Shown: positions 35,766-47,572, counted from the stretch's first letter. The stretch is DNA of 64,000 nucleotides from Filosporella fistucella (GCA_030077755.1 JAQJZZ010000015.1:620001-684000), one strand, 5' to 3'. The notes: generated by a model not told the origin, from the letters alone. Program-made: numbers and translations.

Positions 35766-37166
35766 TCACTGTCTCACAACCTGCGTCTGAACAGTAGTCT
35801 TCCTAATCCCACTTCTCCAATCCAACTGTTCATCTCCAGAGCTCTCCGTAAGATGGCTCTCACTATTATTCCACCCCGCATTACTCCTCTCGATCCCAAA
35901 ACTTTTTTTCCTTCCACTACCTCCACTTCCCTCTCCTCTCACGTGTTTCTTCTCTCCTTCCTCGGCTGTAACATCACTTTCTATCACGGTCGTGACGCCG
36001 TTATGTTTGCCGATATCGTTTCGGAGACCGAATTCTTCTAGGCCGCCGCGAGATCGAGAACGGATGTAGCCTGGTTTGCTGAGGGGCCAGGTAGAAGAAG
36101 CGTTGCGGGAGGAGGTGCCGCCGAAGAGTTTACTCCGTGCGAAGAAAGTGCGGAAGAGAGGGCGGAGGGTGGCTGCGCTGGAGGCGGCGATGCCGATGCC
36201 TGTTTCGATGGTGCTCCAGATTGCGACGTCGGTTGTTGCGTAGAGGAAGTCGGCTTGGTTGGCTAGGTCTTTAACATAGGGGATGCGGACTATGGTTGCT
36301 GTTGAGGCGCTGGAGAGAGTCAGTTGAAGGTCTTGGATCTTGGGTCTTGGGATATTGAAGGGAAATGGAGGGGCGGAGAAGATGGGAAGGGATGAAAGAC
36401 TTACATAGCACCCATGGCTAGAATCATGGCCACAGAAACTTTCGTCCTGATATTCATCTGCAAATTCCAGACCAAGAAGATAGGTATGATACCCAGCGTC
36501 CAGTCTGCCCAGCAAGAGATAGCTGAGTATCCATATGTAGCATTAACCGTGATAACAGGATCAATACAAGTTCCTTTTCCACCTGTGTATCTCGTCCAGA
36601 AATATGCCGAAGGTCGGCATTGAAGCACGAAGAGGAGGAAAAAGAAAGCGCTGTAGACTTCTAGAACCCCGATTACGACCCAGATGATGATTTTGTGGGT
36701 TCTGGAGACGGCGATGCGGAGAAGCATGATGCCAATGCTGAATTTAAGAAGCATGTTTGCGATTACGTAGACGGGTTCACATGCCCACCACCACTGCTGT
36801 GTGTTAGAATTGATGTGGTGCTTATTTTAGTAGTTGTTGAAATGACTTACCTTGAGGCCAACCGGGATTTCTGTTGCAGGAATAATATCTTTGGTATGTT
36901 GACCGGTTCCATGATAGACACCGGTAATAGCAAATGTACAAAAGAAAACGAAGAAGAACTAAATATTGTCGTCAGCATAGATGTAGATTACTATGATAAT
37001 GTATACATACCCAAGCAGCAAGCGCAAACCAGTCATCGAGTCCAAAACTCTTCACCACTAGAGCACGACAATAACATCTCGCCACAATAGCCACAGTACT
37101 CAACGCCAAAAACGCAGCCGCTACCCCACTGACCTGAGGTCCTCTCCCGGCTGGCGTGATCGTCAT
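35766..37166 (-). CDS. Rhodopsin-like integral membrane protein (fungal PF20684 type)
   Basis: Four exons (37166-37011, 36958-36851, 36796-36405, 36309-35766) give 399 residues. Introns of 52, 54 and 95 bp have canonical ends. The spliced product shows the family pattern: VARCYCRALVVKSFGLDDWF, WWWACEPVYVIANMLLKFSI, QCRPSAYFWTRYTGGKGTCI, WADWTLGIIPIFLVWNLQMN and WSTIETGIGIAASSAATLRP, followed by a hydrophilic tail of about 120 residues. Seven membrane spans are expected. This is the second member of the fold in the window, but it differs in intron number and in most motifs from the 17-18 kb gene, so it is not a recent tandem copy. Ligand and partner are unknown. Confidence 0.88.
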
Positions 37167-37648
37167 GATGAAAAAGACGATATAGAGGTATAAAAACCAC
37201 TTTCAATGATCCGTCAGAGAAAGGAAATAATGAGTCTCCTCATATAGTGACAATCCAAAGACCCATATAGTTCGAACGGAAGCAGCAGATATCAAACTCT
37301 TATGTGCCTACCAAGTGGAGAAATTTCTGCCCTTCGAATATCCACCTCCCGGCTTCCCCTGCAAACCGGTACTAGCTAACACGCGACGACAGTAGATCAG
37401 GAGAAAGTGCGTTAGAAGCCCCACAGAAGGCGTTCCACAGCTCAAGATCACAAATCACGACTTGAATGGAGGGAGAGTCTTGATCCAGGAACTAAGAAGC
37501 TAACGTCCATGCATGGAATTGTCGAGATTATTTCACTCTAGTAGTACACACTTGCGTACCTGACCAGCCTGACAACGCCTTCTCTTAGCCGGTAGTAGCT
37601 AACGTCGGAGAACTCATCCCTAGTATGGCAGTGGACACACTTTCTCCA

Positions 37649-37664
37649 AACCGACATGTCGGTT
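37649..37664. promoter_or_regulatory. Perfect 16-bp palindrome with CCG-N6-CGG core
   Basis: AACCGACATGTCGGTT is its own reverse complement. The core is two CCG/CGG triplets spaced by six bases, the type of arrangement bound by some Zn2Cys6 dimers. It lies about 480 bases upstream of the rhodopsin-like gene at 37166. Function is inferred from symmetry only. Confidence 0.35.
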
Positions 37665-38227
37665 ACTGGCCTTTAACAGCGAGGATAGACAGCTGATTTT
37701 TGCCTCTTGTAGCCATATCCGAGTCGTTATCCGACTCAAGGGCTTGCATGGCTGCGCTGCACAAGACACACTTGTACTAGTACACACTTGCACGTGTGAA
37801 ACTGCACCAGCGGGTACACCCTAGTTCCATGTCATATTCAAGTCAATAAGACCGCAAATACATAAGAGTGGGGAAAAGACAGGCAAGGTCGATAGATCTG
37901 CGATCTGATAATTTGCTTTTTCTGCTCTCGAGCGGTGGGGATTATTCCGCAGAGTGCATCGAGGCATGTAATGGTTTTCCCAGTTTCCGGGGTTGAAAAG
38001 CCAATTATGTATGTGATGGGGAAGGGGGGTATAAAGGACAATTTAAAAGTATAATCTCTGACTTTTTTGCGAATGATTTTCTGGTTTAACGGAAGCGGAC
38101 CTGTAAAGAGAGGGATTACCCGTTACCGATTTCATTCTCGTTATTATGGAGTAGAATGGAAATCTCAGGCCACCAGCCCACCTCGGTCGCTTTATGTAAC
38201 CGAGGTCCCCCCTTTAACTTGACATTT

Positions 38228-38254
38228 CCACCACCACCACCACCACCACCACCA
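38228..38254 (+). repeat. CCA trinucleotide microsatellite, nine copies
   Basis: Nine perfect CCA units in non-coding sequence, preceded by TTT and followed by GCC. Likely length-variable between strains. Confidence 0.9.
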
Positions 38255-38936
38255 GCCTTCTCACCTTTCAAGGATTCAAGGAGGCGGAAGACGTCGCTGG
38301 GCGTCCACATTTCCACTTTTCTGACAGCGAACATCACTCACTCATCAGAGAACTCTCAGACTCAAACAGCGGACGAAAACGCGGCTCGGAGACTCTAGTC
38401 TAGCCTTGTCATCTATTACTAAACCCTGAATCCAGAAACACTTGCTATTCGCTCTATTCTACACTTGTATCTGCCATCTTACCTCTTCTGTAAGAGACGG
38501 CTTGAAGCGACTGCCCAACCGGCAGATGAGAACGGAGGGAAGAACGCCCAAATAGGAACGAGAGACGATCTAATGAAGACGGTCGGGTTTGGTCAGCATT
38601 ATACAATCGGCTGTGCAAATGAACATCATCTTGACTTTGCAACTAGAGATTTATCTGTATTTGTATACATAGAGATGTTCGATTGACTTAGTTCACGTCA
38701 AAAAGATATGTTCCCGACTCCACGATGGCGGAAAAGCCGTGCGGCCAAACTGAGTTTTCTTCGGCCAAAATGCTCGGCCGCTGAAACTGGACTCTAGCGA
38801 TGCAAAAGTGGGTTCAATAACCTCAACCTCAAAACTTGAAGATGTATCCAAATGTTTGACGAACAAGTCGATCTCTTGTCGTACTCACCTCTTCGACAAA
38901 GATCTACCAATATCACCTCAATTTATCGTAGGCAAC

Positions 38937-40899
38937 ATGCCTTCCCTAGCGCAAATCATTCTCACCTCATTACCGATTCTTGGCCTTGCAATTTTCTACT
39001 CTTCATGGCTACAAGAATGGACCTCCTCTTTCGTCCTAATCTGGAGTGATACGCTTCAAGGGCCTCAAGTGAAGATCTCGCAAGGCTATGTTGTCGGTAC
39101 GATTTTGGAAAGGAACTTTCCGTCTCCCATCGAGGCATTCATGGGTCTGCCCTACGCCCAGCCCCCAACAGGAGATCGAAGACTCAGACGTGCCGTGCCC
39201 TTGCCAGAAAGCGATGTTACCTTCAAAGCGCAAGCTTACGGTCCTATGTTAGTTTCATGCATCTCCTGCTAGTATCTGAAGCTGATTTGGGAAATAGATG
39301 TCCTGGGAAACAATTGTTGAAGGGAAAATCTGCGCCTAATAGTGAGGATTGCATGACTGTCAATATCTTCAGACAGAAACCGGGTAATGGGACAAAGGTC
39401 CCTGTAGCTTTGTACATCCATGGAGGAGCGTTCAATCGTGGTAGCTGTAAGTATGCATATGATCATGTGATCTTGCTCTACCGGTAGTGATAGTGATCTC
39501 GCATCATTTGCTAAAGCTGCGCAGCCCGAATGCACAACACGGCATCTATGGTGGCTTTTTCAGAAGAGCCATTTATCGGCGTCAGCTTCAACTACCGGTT
39601 CGTTCCTTGCGTCCACATATGCACCTCTTCTCACCTCATCACAGAATCGGAGCCCTAGGTTTCCTGCCATCAAAGTTATCTTTCGAAGAAGATATCGTGA
39701 ATCTAGGCCTGCACGACCAGATCTTCATGTTACAGTGGATCCAAGATAACATTGAGGCGTTTGGCGGCGACAAAAACGACGTGACGATCTTTGGTCTGTC
39801 GGCTGGAGCTCATTCCGTATGTGTCCCCCCTTGCCCAAAAATAGAGATCTCCACTTATACATCCCAGATCGGTCATCATCTTCTCAACTACCGAGAAGGT
39901 GTGAAACCCCTTTTCCACAAAGTCATTTTGGAATCTGGAGCTCCTACCTCGAGAGCTGTTCACCCGTATGATGCGAAAGTACACGAAGACCAATTCTCTC
40001 TCTTCGTCGCTGAGGCTGGATGTGCGGATGTTCCTAAGGAGAACATAACATCTTGTCTGCGTTCTAAACCAGAAGATGTAATCACCACGTCCCAAACCAC
40101 AGTCTTTGACAAATACAATCCTTCTCTCCGCTGGGCCTTCCAGCCAGTTATCGATCATGCCATTATCCACGGTCGTCCTATCGATATCTGGTCGTCCGGA
40201 AAATGGAATCGCGTTCCTATCATGACCGGCCATGTCACGAATGAAGGAACAATGTACGTCCCTCCCTCCCTCTCTACCTCCGACGGCTTCACCGATTTCT
40301 GGCATACTCTCCTTCCACACTATACCCCTCAGGACCTCTCTACAATCAACTCTCTGTATCCAGATCCAGCACTCGATTCCTCATCTCCCTATAAAGACAC
40401 TCGGGATCTCTCTGCTCTCGGCATAGGATCTCAATACAAACGCGTTGAAGCGGCTTACGCCCACTACGCCTACGTCTGTCCCGTGCGTCAAACAGCCTAT
40501 ATTGCTTCTTCCTCCCCATCCCCACCACCCGTCTACGTCTTCCACTGGGCCGTCAACGTAACTGTCAAAGGCGGTGCAAATCATGGTGATAACATGTATT
40601 ATGAATCCTTCCCTGAAGATATAACATCCATCTCAGCAGCGCAAGAAGAGATAGCCGGGAAATATCACGCGTATGTAACGAGTTTTATTACCAAAAGTGA
40701 CCCAAATACTATTAAAGGGAGATGGGAGAGAGATGAATGGGAACAGTGGGGAGAAGGAAGAGTGATGGTTTTTGGAATGGGGAATGATGAGCGCGCTGGG
40801 GGAGAGGGGAAAGGTGTTGCGGCGAAGATGGGGGGGAGTGAGGGGTATAGAGAGGAGTGTAAGTTTTGGTGGGAGAAGAGTTTTGATACTGAGGAATAG
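38937..40899 (+). CDS. Type-B carboxylesterase/lipase
   Basis: Five exons (38937-39247, 39298-39446, 39525-39597, 39645-39816, 39868-40899) give 578 residues. Introns are 47-78 bp with GT-AG ends. Splicing restores FMGLPYAQPPTGDRRLRRA, VALYIHGGAFNRGS, VSFNYRIGALGFLPS and NDVTIFGLSAGAHS. The nucleophile is S230 in GLSAG. Many type-B esterases have GESAGG here, so Leu and Ala-His are variant positions. H474 in GGANHGD is the likely catalytic His. ATG at 38937 is the first in frame and gives a hydrophobic leader (IILTSLPILGLAIFYSSW), so the protein is secreted or membrane-anchored. The frame extends upstream without ATG. Substrate unknown. Confidence 0.87.
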
Positions 40900-41119
40900 A
40901 TCTTTAATATCTATATCCCCACTATAGAAATATCAAAATGAAACATAGAACATCATTTTCAGATCCATTCACATGTCTTTTCTTACTTGTTTCATTAGAT
41001 TCATGGTCAGAATATCAACCCTCCCCAACAACCCAATATCAAACCCACTTTCACATCACATCCAATCCTCAAATCCCCTCTCAAAATCCCATACAAAACT
41101 TTCATTCCTACTCTATATT

Positions 41120-41984
41120 CTAACCACTACTCTTTCCCCCCAAACTTCCAAACATCCCCTCCCAAATCTCACTTCCCGCCAATACAGTACTAACCACACT
41201 ACAAGCACCCACATTCTGCGTAGAAATAACCAGCCATCCCGTCGTCGTACCTGGGATAAACAGATCACATATATCCGTAACAATTTTCTTCATTATCTTC
41301 CCTTTTCTCTTCTGTCTCGCCTCTTCTCTCTTTTTCTCTTCTTTCTCCTTTCCCCGGACGGAAGAGCTATTCTTCTGATCAATATCTTTATCCCCACTCT
41401 CTTTCTTTTCCCCCTCAGCACTAACCATCCCCCATTTTCCAATTTCAGTTAAATCTATCACACCCCCCAGAATCCCAAAACACAAACTAAAAAACCAGAA
41501 TCTCATCGCTTCCACAAATACCATCCCCGCCCAACTCGTGGTATAAACACCCATAGCATCCAACTACCCCTCCCCTCACATTAGCAAAACCTTCTTTTCC
41601 CTTTCCCTTCTCAAGGCTCCCAAAAAAGAAAAGAAAAAAGAGCGCACAAAAAAAACTTACAATAGTCAAACTCTCCAATCCTAAATAAGCACCTAAACAG
41701 CTCCATTTCCCAATCTCACACCACTTCCTTACTTCCCCTATTCTCCCCTTCTCCATCCCACTCCCATCTCTTAAGATCCCCCCAACAATACTAAGACAAT
41801 CTACCCATTTAACCCATCTTAAATATCTCCTTCCTAATGCAAATTGTTTCCTAGCTTGGATCCAGGGATTAGGTTGGACAGCGTAAACGGATATGATTTG
41901 TGTGAGGGATTGGAGTAAACGGAGGGTTTTTTCTAGACCGGGAGATGAAGATATGAATGTTGTGGTTTGGGATAGGAGTGTCAT
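41120..41984 (-). CDS. PEX11-type peroxisomal membrane protein
   Basis: Two exons (41984-41661 and 41563-41120) give 255 residues across a 97 bp intron (41564-41660, GTAAGT donor). The N-terminal part LEKTLRLLQSLTQIISVY and RRYLRWVKWVDCL, the joined core YLGLESLTILDAMGVYTTSW, and VEAMRFWFFSLCFGIL are typical of PEX11-family proteins, which shape and divide peroxisomes. A Lys/Glu-rich insert (RGKEKEEKKREEARQKRKGK) lies before the last hydrophobic segment. The gene converges with the carboxylesterase, about 220 bases between stops. Which PEX11 paralogue it is cannot be decided without comparison. Confidence 0.82.
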
Positions 41985-43452
41985 TTTTGGAATTTTTTTG
42001 ATTTTGAATTTTGAGGTGGGGAGGATAAGTGGGATAGAATCAGAGATGGAGCAGGGGGAGGTGAGGGAGGTGAGATTCAGATTAGAGAGAAAGATATATC
42101 ATGAAATAGAAATAAATCTTCAATATCCATATTATTCGCCCGGAAAGTGGGATGGAATCCCCATCCCATACATCTTAGCTTAGTCTGTTGGCGATGAACC
42201 ACTTTTAAATAAGTGGAGTGAGACTTGGCCGTAGATTGTGTTTTTATGGGTCTCGAATCGTGTGTTTCATGCGTTGGAGATTTTGGATGGCGGAATCGCG
42301 CTGGAGGAGGAGATGTGGCGGGACGGAGCGGAGCGGGATGCAGTGGGTGGGATGGATGGTCAGGTCAGGAAGGAAGTGTAAGCTATGCACTAGATTTCCT
42401 TGACTGAGGTGGAAAGATGTATGGATAGAGCGGAACGAGAGGAGATGTTGAACAAGATTGGGGAATTCAATGGAGAGCTTGGATGTTGTAATTTTGCGTG
42501 AATATATCGAAATAATATTTTGATAATATTGTTGCGCGGAAGTCCTTTTGTGACCGAGAGAATATTTAGAACCGAGATGTGAAAACGTTATGTTTCAAGG
42601 GTCATAATACTAAAAATTATGGACAGGAATCTCGAAATGTTGTAGCTACTCTTATATATAAAATTGCTCTAGAAGAGACTAAAGATGAAGTACTTAAAAA
42701 CTCAAACCGTCCCGACAATAAACTCATACCACAACATCTGGTCTCGTCCCCGCAAACGGCGCAGCAAATCCATATCTTGTCCAACCCATCACCATTCCGA
42801 GTTCTTTCTCTAGATCTACTTAGCACAAAATCTCACTTTCGAAATCATACACAAGCATTGATTGCTGGAGGGAGAAAGAGAAAGCTTACCATGATCAGGT
42901 GGAAATATCACTCTCCTATGCTCATAATACTTCTCTCGCAGGTTCTCACCGTCGGCAGCACATGCATATGTAGCATATATCATGGATCTCGACCTTTTGG
43001 TACGATTTGGCCGGGATCGGTGTGCGAGGTGTGAGCCGAAGAAAGGATGTCTCCTGTTATGAGCGTGATTAGATTATTCATCATTATTTCCGTACAACCA
43101 TTTAACCTTTCGCAATACCTAGATGCCGTATAGGGCAGCACGGAGTCTTACCAGACTACAAAGGAACAACTGCACGATGATGCTACTGGACTTCATCTTA
43201 ATCGAAAGATACGTGAGTGACGGATTATAGGCAGCAATCTGTGCAAGAGCTGGGATACATCCTTTAACTCATGGTGAGGCCACAACTGTTAAGGATTTAC
43301 ACATCAGAAGCTCTTCAATCTCTCAATTTCGTAAATTGGATCAATCGGCCAAGAAAACCCATAGCGTCCCCAGAAACATCAAACGACCGAGGTGTTAAAC
43401 ACTTGAAATCTCACGACATTCCTCGCTGCTTCGGACAATCTTCTCCTAATTC
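41985..43452. other. Intergenic stretch, no intact gene
   Basis: The first 250 bases are the PEX11 promoter side. After that come G-rich short frames near 42218-42403 and AT-rich sequence. It precedes the decayed phosphonate island; nothing recognisable remains in it. Confidence 0.5.
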
Positions 43453-44136
43453 ATGATGACCAGCGAAATGCTACCGTCAGTGGTGCAACGTGCTGAAGAA
43501 ACAATCGCCACTCTCTTCTCCTTTATTACAGCGCAAGGCGATGCTGATTATATTAGAGAAAGTGTCTCTCAACTTCAACATTCGTTGCAAGCTGCCCATT
43601 TGGCCCACAAAAATGGTGCAGACGATGATACAGTTCTCGGAGCACTGCTTCACGATGTTGGACGCTTCATTTCTCAGAGCAGAGAGATGCCGAAGATGAT
43701 CGCTCCAAGCGGGACCTTTTTAGGACGAGCAAGTCATGAGGTTTTGGGAGAGAGACATCTCAGGAAATTAGGATTCAGTGGGAAATTTGCCAACTCGTTG
43801 GAGCCCATGTCATGGCCAAGCGGAATCTCACTGCTGTTGATGGATCGTATTCTGATGGGTTGAGCGAATCGAGCAAATAGACTTTGAAGTTCCAAGTAGA
43901 TATTTGGCTCCATAAGGCAAATCAAATGCTGAACAATAACAGGGAGGGATATTCAACGAAGAGCAAGTGAAAGAAGCGCGGAAGGATCCGTGGTTGAAAA
44001 ACTTTCAGTGCGACGATGGGATGACCTTGCCAAAGATCCCAACATGAAAATCGAACCATTGTCGTTCTATGAAGATATGGCAATCAACTCATTGCTAGGT
44101 TCGTGCTGTATCGTGAGTTCCCACGATGGTGGCTAA
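43453..44136 (+). pseudogene. Decayed PhnZ-like HD-domain oxygenase
   Basis: The frame from ATG 43453 starts as an HD-domain protein: LQHSLQAAHLAHKNGADDDT and GALLHDVGRF supply the expected His and His-Asp ligands, and FLGRASHEVLGERHL follows. The phosphonate-degradation HD-oxygenase (PhnZ) pattern continues only after jumping frames: HVMAKRNL and LSESSK after a one-base loss near 43790-43800, a TAG at 43878-43880, a normal-looking intron 43896-43942, QGGIFNEEQVKEARKDPWL, then another shift in the A-run near 43998 into LSVRRWDDLAKDPN. PhnZ cleaves 2-amino-1-hydroxyethylphosphonate to glycine and phosphate. With at least three lesions the gene should be dead. The family call rests on motif order. 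Confidence 0.72.
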
Positions 44137-45298
44137 TTGGGGTAGCGTCCTGGGACCTAGTGTACCTCCATCGATCCATGGTATCGCAGGTGATTACTAT
44201 GTGGACCCGAAGACAATGGAAGAGCGCATGATTGTCGACGATACACTTCTCAAAGGCTCAACTATTCTAGCATGTTTTGCCATACGTGGGGTTCGAGTCG
44301 CTGCAGTGACTGCATAGGATAAGCTACGCCGGATCCTACAGCACGATCTTGGAGATTCAATCTGCTTTTCGGCCCAAGATGCGAAGCGTGCCACTTTGAA
44401 GGAGAATGGCATCGAAGACGTGGAGAACTGGCTTGGTCGACCGGCACCAGAACAATACTAGGGAGATCTTTCATTTTTTGTCCTAGATGCCGGGATCAAG
44501 ATTCTGAAAGAGAACAAAGCAGACTTTCTGTACTTGACACTGTCAGACTTCATCCAACACAAGTCCAGTCCTGGAACCAAACACTCTAACGAATTTATGA
44601 GCGAACTTGACGATCGTTTGGGAAAGTTGAGCGCTCTTGGAGGATGTTGTTGTTGTGACAGGTGACCATGGAATGAGTGACAAGTCAAACTCTGATGGCA
44701 CACCGAATGTCATCTACTTAGAGGATGAATTTAAAAATCTCTGGTGCAAAGACTGCACCAGATTCATCTGTCCGATCTCTGATCCGTAAGTGCATCCTCG
44801 CTCGAAACCAACCAGATTCTGAGTCCATTCCCCTCGGATGGTCTCGCCCAATCAGTGTTTTGTATCCTAAAGCTATCGAATAGCAACCTCTAATAACTCT
44901 CTATTTGTTCGTCATCATGGTGCGCTTGGATCCTTCGTGCGTGTGTATGCCAGCAGCAGCGAATTGGTCAGTCCGATGTTGAAATTCGTCCAATCAGTGC
45001 CAGGTGTCGAAATAGCATTGTCCCGCAAAGAGGCTGCTATGAAACTCGAGCTACCGCTAGATAACTGTGGAGGCGATTTTGTTGTGGTTTCCAGAACGAA
45101 CGTAGTTATCGGCAGTCGAAAAGACGAACGCGATTCCTCTCAACTTGGCGATCATCGACTCCGGTCTCATGGAGGCCTTTCAGAGCAGGAGATACCCCCT
45201 TTACTCTCTCAGCCTATAGACTCCAAGTATACTCTGAACCACAACGGTTGGAGAATTTCGATGCATTTGATTTGCCTCTGAATGGTACTAGACAATAA
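44126..45298 (+). pseudogene. Decayed phosphonoacetate hydrolase (PhnA-like)
   Basis: Fragments follow the alkaline-phosphatase-superfamily enzyme phosphonoacetate hydrolase in order: VPPSIHGIAGDYYVDPKTME, GVRVAAVTA, DKLRRILQHDL, CFSAQDA, LYLTLSDFIQHKSSPGTKHS, VVVTGDHGMSDKSNSDGTPN and RHHGALGSFVRVY. The lesions are clear: TAG at 44315-44317 and 44459-44461, frameshifts near 44640 and near 45240, and loss of the N-terminal part that should carry the nucleophilic Thr. A plausible intron begins with GTAAGT at 44788. The intact enzyme splits phosphonoacetate into acetate and phosphate. It sits directly behind the PhnZ-like relic, on the same strand, in what looks like one dead module. Confidence 0.72.
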
Positions 45299-45626
45299 GA
45301 ATGACATGAATCGAGAAGGGCTCGTTATGGATTTTCAGAAACTCGTGTCGCACAATAGAACCTTTTTTCGTATTCCCCAGTCAGTACGTAGGTGAATCCA
45401 TAACCACTAAGTCTTGGAAATTATTGCATGTTTTGACCCTGATCCTGATTAAAGCTCATTGACCATGTTTCGTAGCTAAATGCCACTTGGGGTTGGTGAG
45501 GAACGCGTCGAAATTGCCATTAGAATTTCAATTCAGTAGGTTCTCGGGAACTTCCATAGCGTCTGGCCGTGCCATATCAACATCTTCTACCATCATCGAA
45601 GGATTCACACTGCTCTCTGCATCTCT
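45299..45626. other. Spacer between two pseudogenes
   Basis: No gene or motif seen. Confidence 0.5.
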
Positions 45627-46372
45627 CTAGCGAGATTTCTCGACCTGGCCAAGGTTCCGTTGTAGTCCTTTTGCAATGCGAGCCAGAAGATGAACAGGAC
45701 GGATTCTAGAAGCTATTTCATCCAGAACTTTGATGCTATTGCCCACAAGGCGCAGGATCTCAGAAATGTCGACTTGTACCGAATGCGAATAGCTGGTTGT
45801 TACTCGGAAAGGGAATACTGACGCAAAAGCTATCATGTATCAAAAAACAGAGGGAGGTCGCTCATGAAAGACTGAAACTCTTTGTCGTCGTTAATGTTTC
45901 TCAATATAGATGTGGCAGAAAGAACCGCTGCGTCAGCAATCTCTCTCATTTCAGGTGAAATTTCAGATGCCGCTGAGTTCTGATTCATACCTCGAAAAGT
46001 GTCAGAGGAGAGGAAAAGCTTTGCAAAATGGTGGTGCAGTGCAACACTTTTTCGTGGATAATTACCAATATGTTTGTGATACTTGAAGAAGGTTGCAGTC
46101 CATTCAATTCTGAAAGAATCAAGAGCCAGATTCAACTTCTGAATCTCGCTAAGCAGGCTCTCTGGAACAGCAGTCGGGATGTCTGTTCCTAGGGTAGCGA
46201 ATGCCTTGCTGGTGATCGACCAAAGTTTGACTTGACTGATGAGTCTAAAATCATCTTCAATGATAAAGTGACAGCTCAGAAAACGGTCTTCCGATTTAGC
46301 AGCCTCAAATTCGCCAGTCAGCGAAGGCCTCTGGGAGAGATGGAAGATGGAGGAAAGAGTACTAGTTCTGCC
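45627..46372 (-). pseudogene. C-terminal fragment of a fungal-specific transcription factor
   Basis: From about 46330 downward the minus strand reads CHFIIEDDFRLISQVKLWSI, LNLALDSFRIEWTATFFKYH and YPRKSVALHHHFAKLFL, typical of the middle-homology region of Zn2Cys6 regulators. The first frame hits TGA at 45835-45833, but the continuation (VDISEILRLVGNSIKVLDEI) is in the next frame, overlapping by four bases, so one base has been lost. No zinc cluster or N-terminal half lies upstream: the frame closes at 46373. It is a broken remnant next to two phosphonate pseudogenes and may have been their regulator. Confidence 0.65.
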
Positions 46373-46568
46373 TCATCTTCTCCAGCACTATCGGCGGGCG
46401 AGAGATCTTTCACCGGCGATGAATTTACTGAGTATGGTGTTTCCGATGTGAAAAGCGGGTTGATTTTGAACTCAAAGGTTAGAATGTGGTAGACCTGGAA
46501 CAATTGAAATAAGAACATGATTCTGCATAACTTTCCAGACAGATAAGCATGACATATATAGATATTAG

Positions 46569-46596
46569 GTAAGGTAAGACGGGAATCTTACCTTAC
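46569..46596. repeat. Perfect 11-bp inverted repeat, six-base loop
   Basis: GTAAGGTAAGA and TCTTACCTTAC are exact reverse complements separated by CGGGAA. The arms themselves contain the direct repeat GTAAG. It could be a mobile-element footprint or chance; there is no target-site evidence. Confidence 0.6.
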
Positions 46597-46605
46597 TCCA
46601 TAATG

Positions 46606-46613
46606 TCACGTGA
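46606..46613. promoter_or_regulatory. Palindromic E-box-like octamer TCACGTGA
   Basis: A perfect 8-bp palindrome containing CACGTG, the core bound by bHLH factors such as Cbf1. It lies about 960 bases upstream of the DUF5672 gene. Function is inferred. Confidence 0.25.
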
Positions 46614-47572
46614 TACCATTTCCCTTCCTCTCAAGCTCCAGATCCTTATTTCTTATACTCCGAGTGGAATCCTTACCTGAGTATAATTAATTTAATAATC
46701 TCGAACTCTTCTACATCTCCTTTACATCTCCTTACCACCTCACCCCCTTTATATTTCACCCCTCATTTCTCAATCATCAATCCACAATCCTCAATCCCAC
46801 CCTCTCTCCACATCCATAACAATCCCTACCAAAGAAACCAATGCCGTGCCCTGTCGTACGCGCTGGTGTCCCGATAAGCGGAACGGCATACTCGGTACCA
46901 TTCCGTACGGTACACTTTGACTGCACCTTACCAAATACCCACCCTCGACCTCACACCACCATCATGTCAACACCATCCACACATCCACGCATCCATCATT
47001 CTCATGTAAGAAATCTCGTATTCAAGTGAAATACTCCTCCATGCGTCTGCTTATTAATAGCGCCCCTAACAACATGTTATGCATCGCCATGCCGCAAATC
47101 ATCTATTCATAATCACCCCTTGCTTGCGCTCTCGTGTTGTACCACCATACCATACCATAGCCACAGCCACGGAATCCTACCCTTATTTCGTGCAAACGAA
47201 TGTTCATCTCATCATTTCTCTCTCTCTTTTCTTTGACTCCCCTTCTCTCCTTTGTCTTGCAGAATAACATTCTGTAATTTCCACCCGTCTCTCTTTCACA
47301 CTCGCTATTTCACGAATTGCTTATTCTATTGTTGGTTCTATACGGCAGAGGTAGAGAAATTGATTGTGTTGCGCCATATCAAGTGGTCGGGTTTCTCCAT
47401 TCTTGAGTGAGGCTGTCTCACGCGGCATCGCCACCTACTTTTGAGATATCCAACTTTTTTCTGCAAACTGCGCAACCTTTTTATCGCGGATTCGAAATAT
47501 TCGAGGGAATCTTTTCCGAGTTTGTGTGCGAAAGAAGAAGTTTGGCGCATTTTTGAAGGAAGATAGTTCGTG

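Larger units (their letters stand above)
37167..38936. other. Divergent intergenic region, about 1.8 kb
   Basis: This lies between two divergently transcribed genes. It holds a 16-bp perfect palindrome and a CCA microsatellite (both listed) but no gene. Confidence 0.55.
46373..47572. other. Intergenic stretch with hairpin and E-box-like site
   Basis: This holds a perfect hairpin (46569-46596) and the octamer TCACGTGA (46606-46613). Pyrimidine-rich sequence follows, consistent with a promoter for the DUF5672 gene. No gene was seen. Confidence 0.5.
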
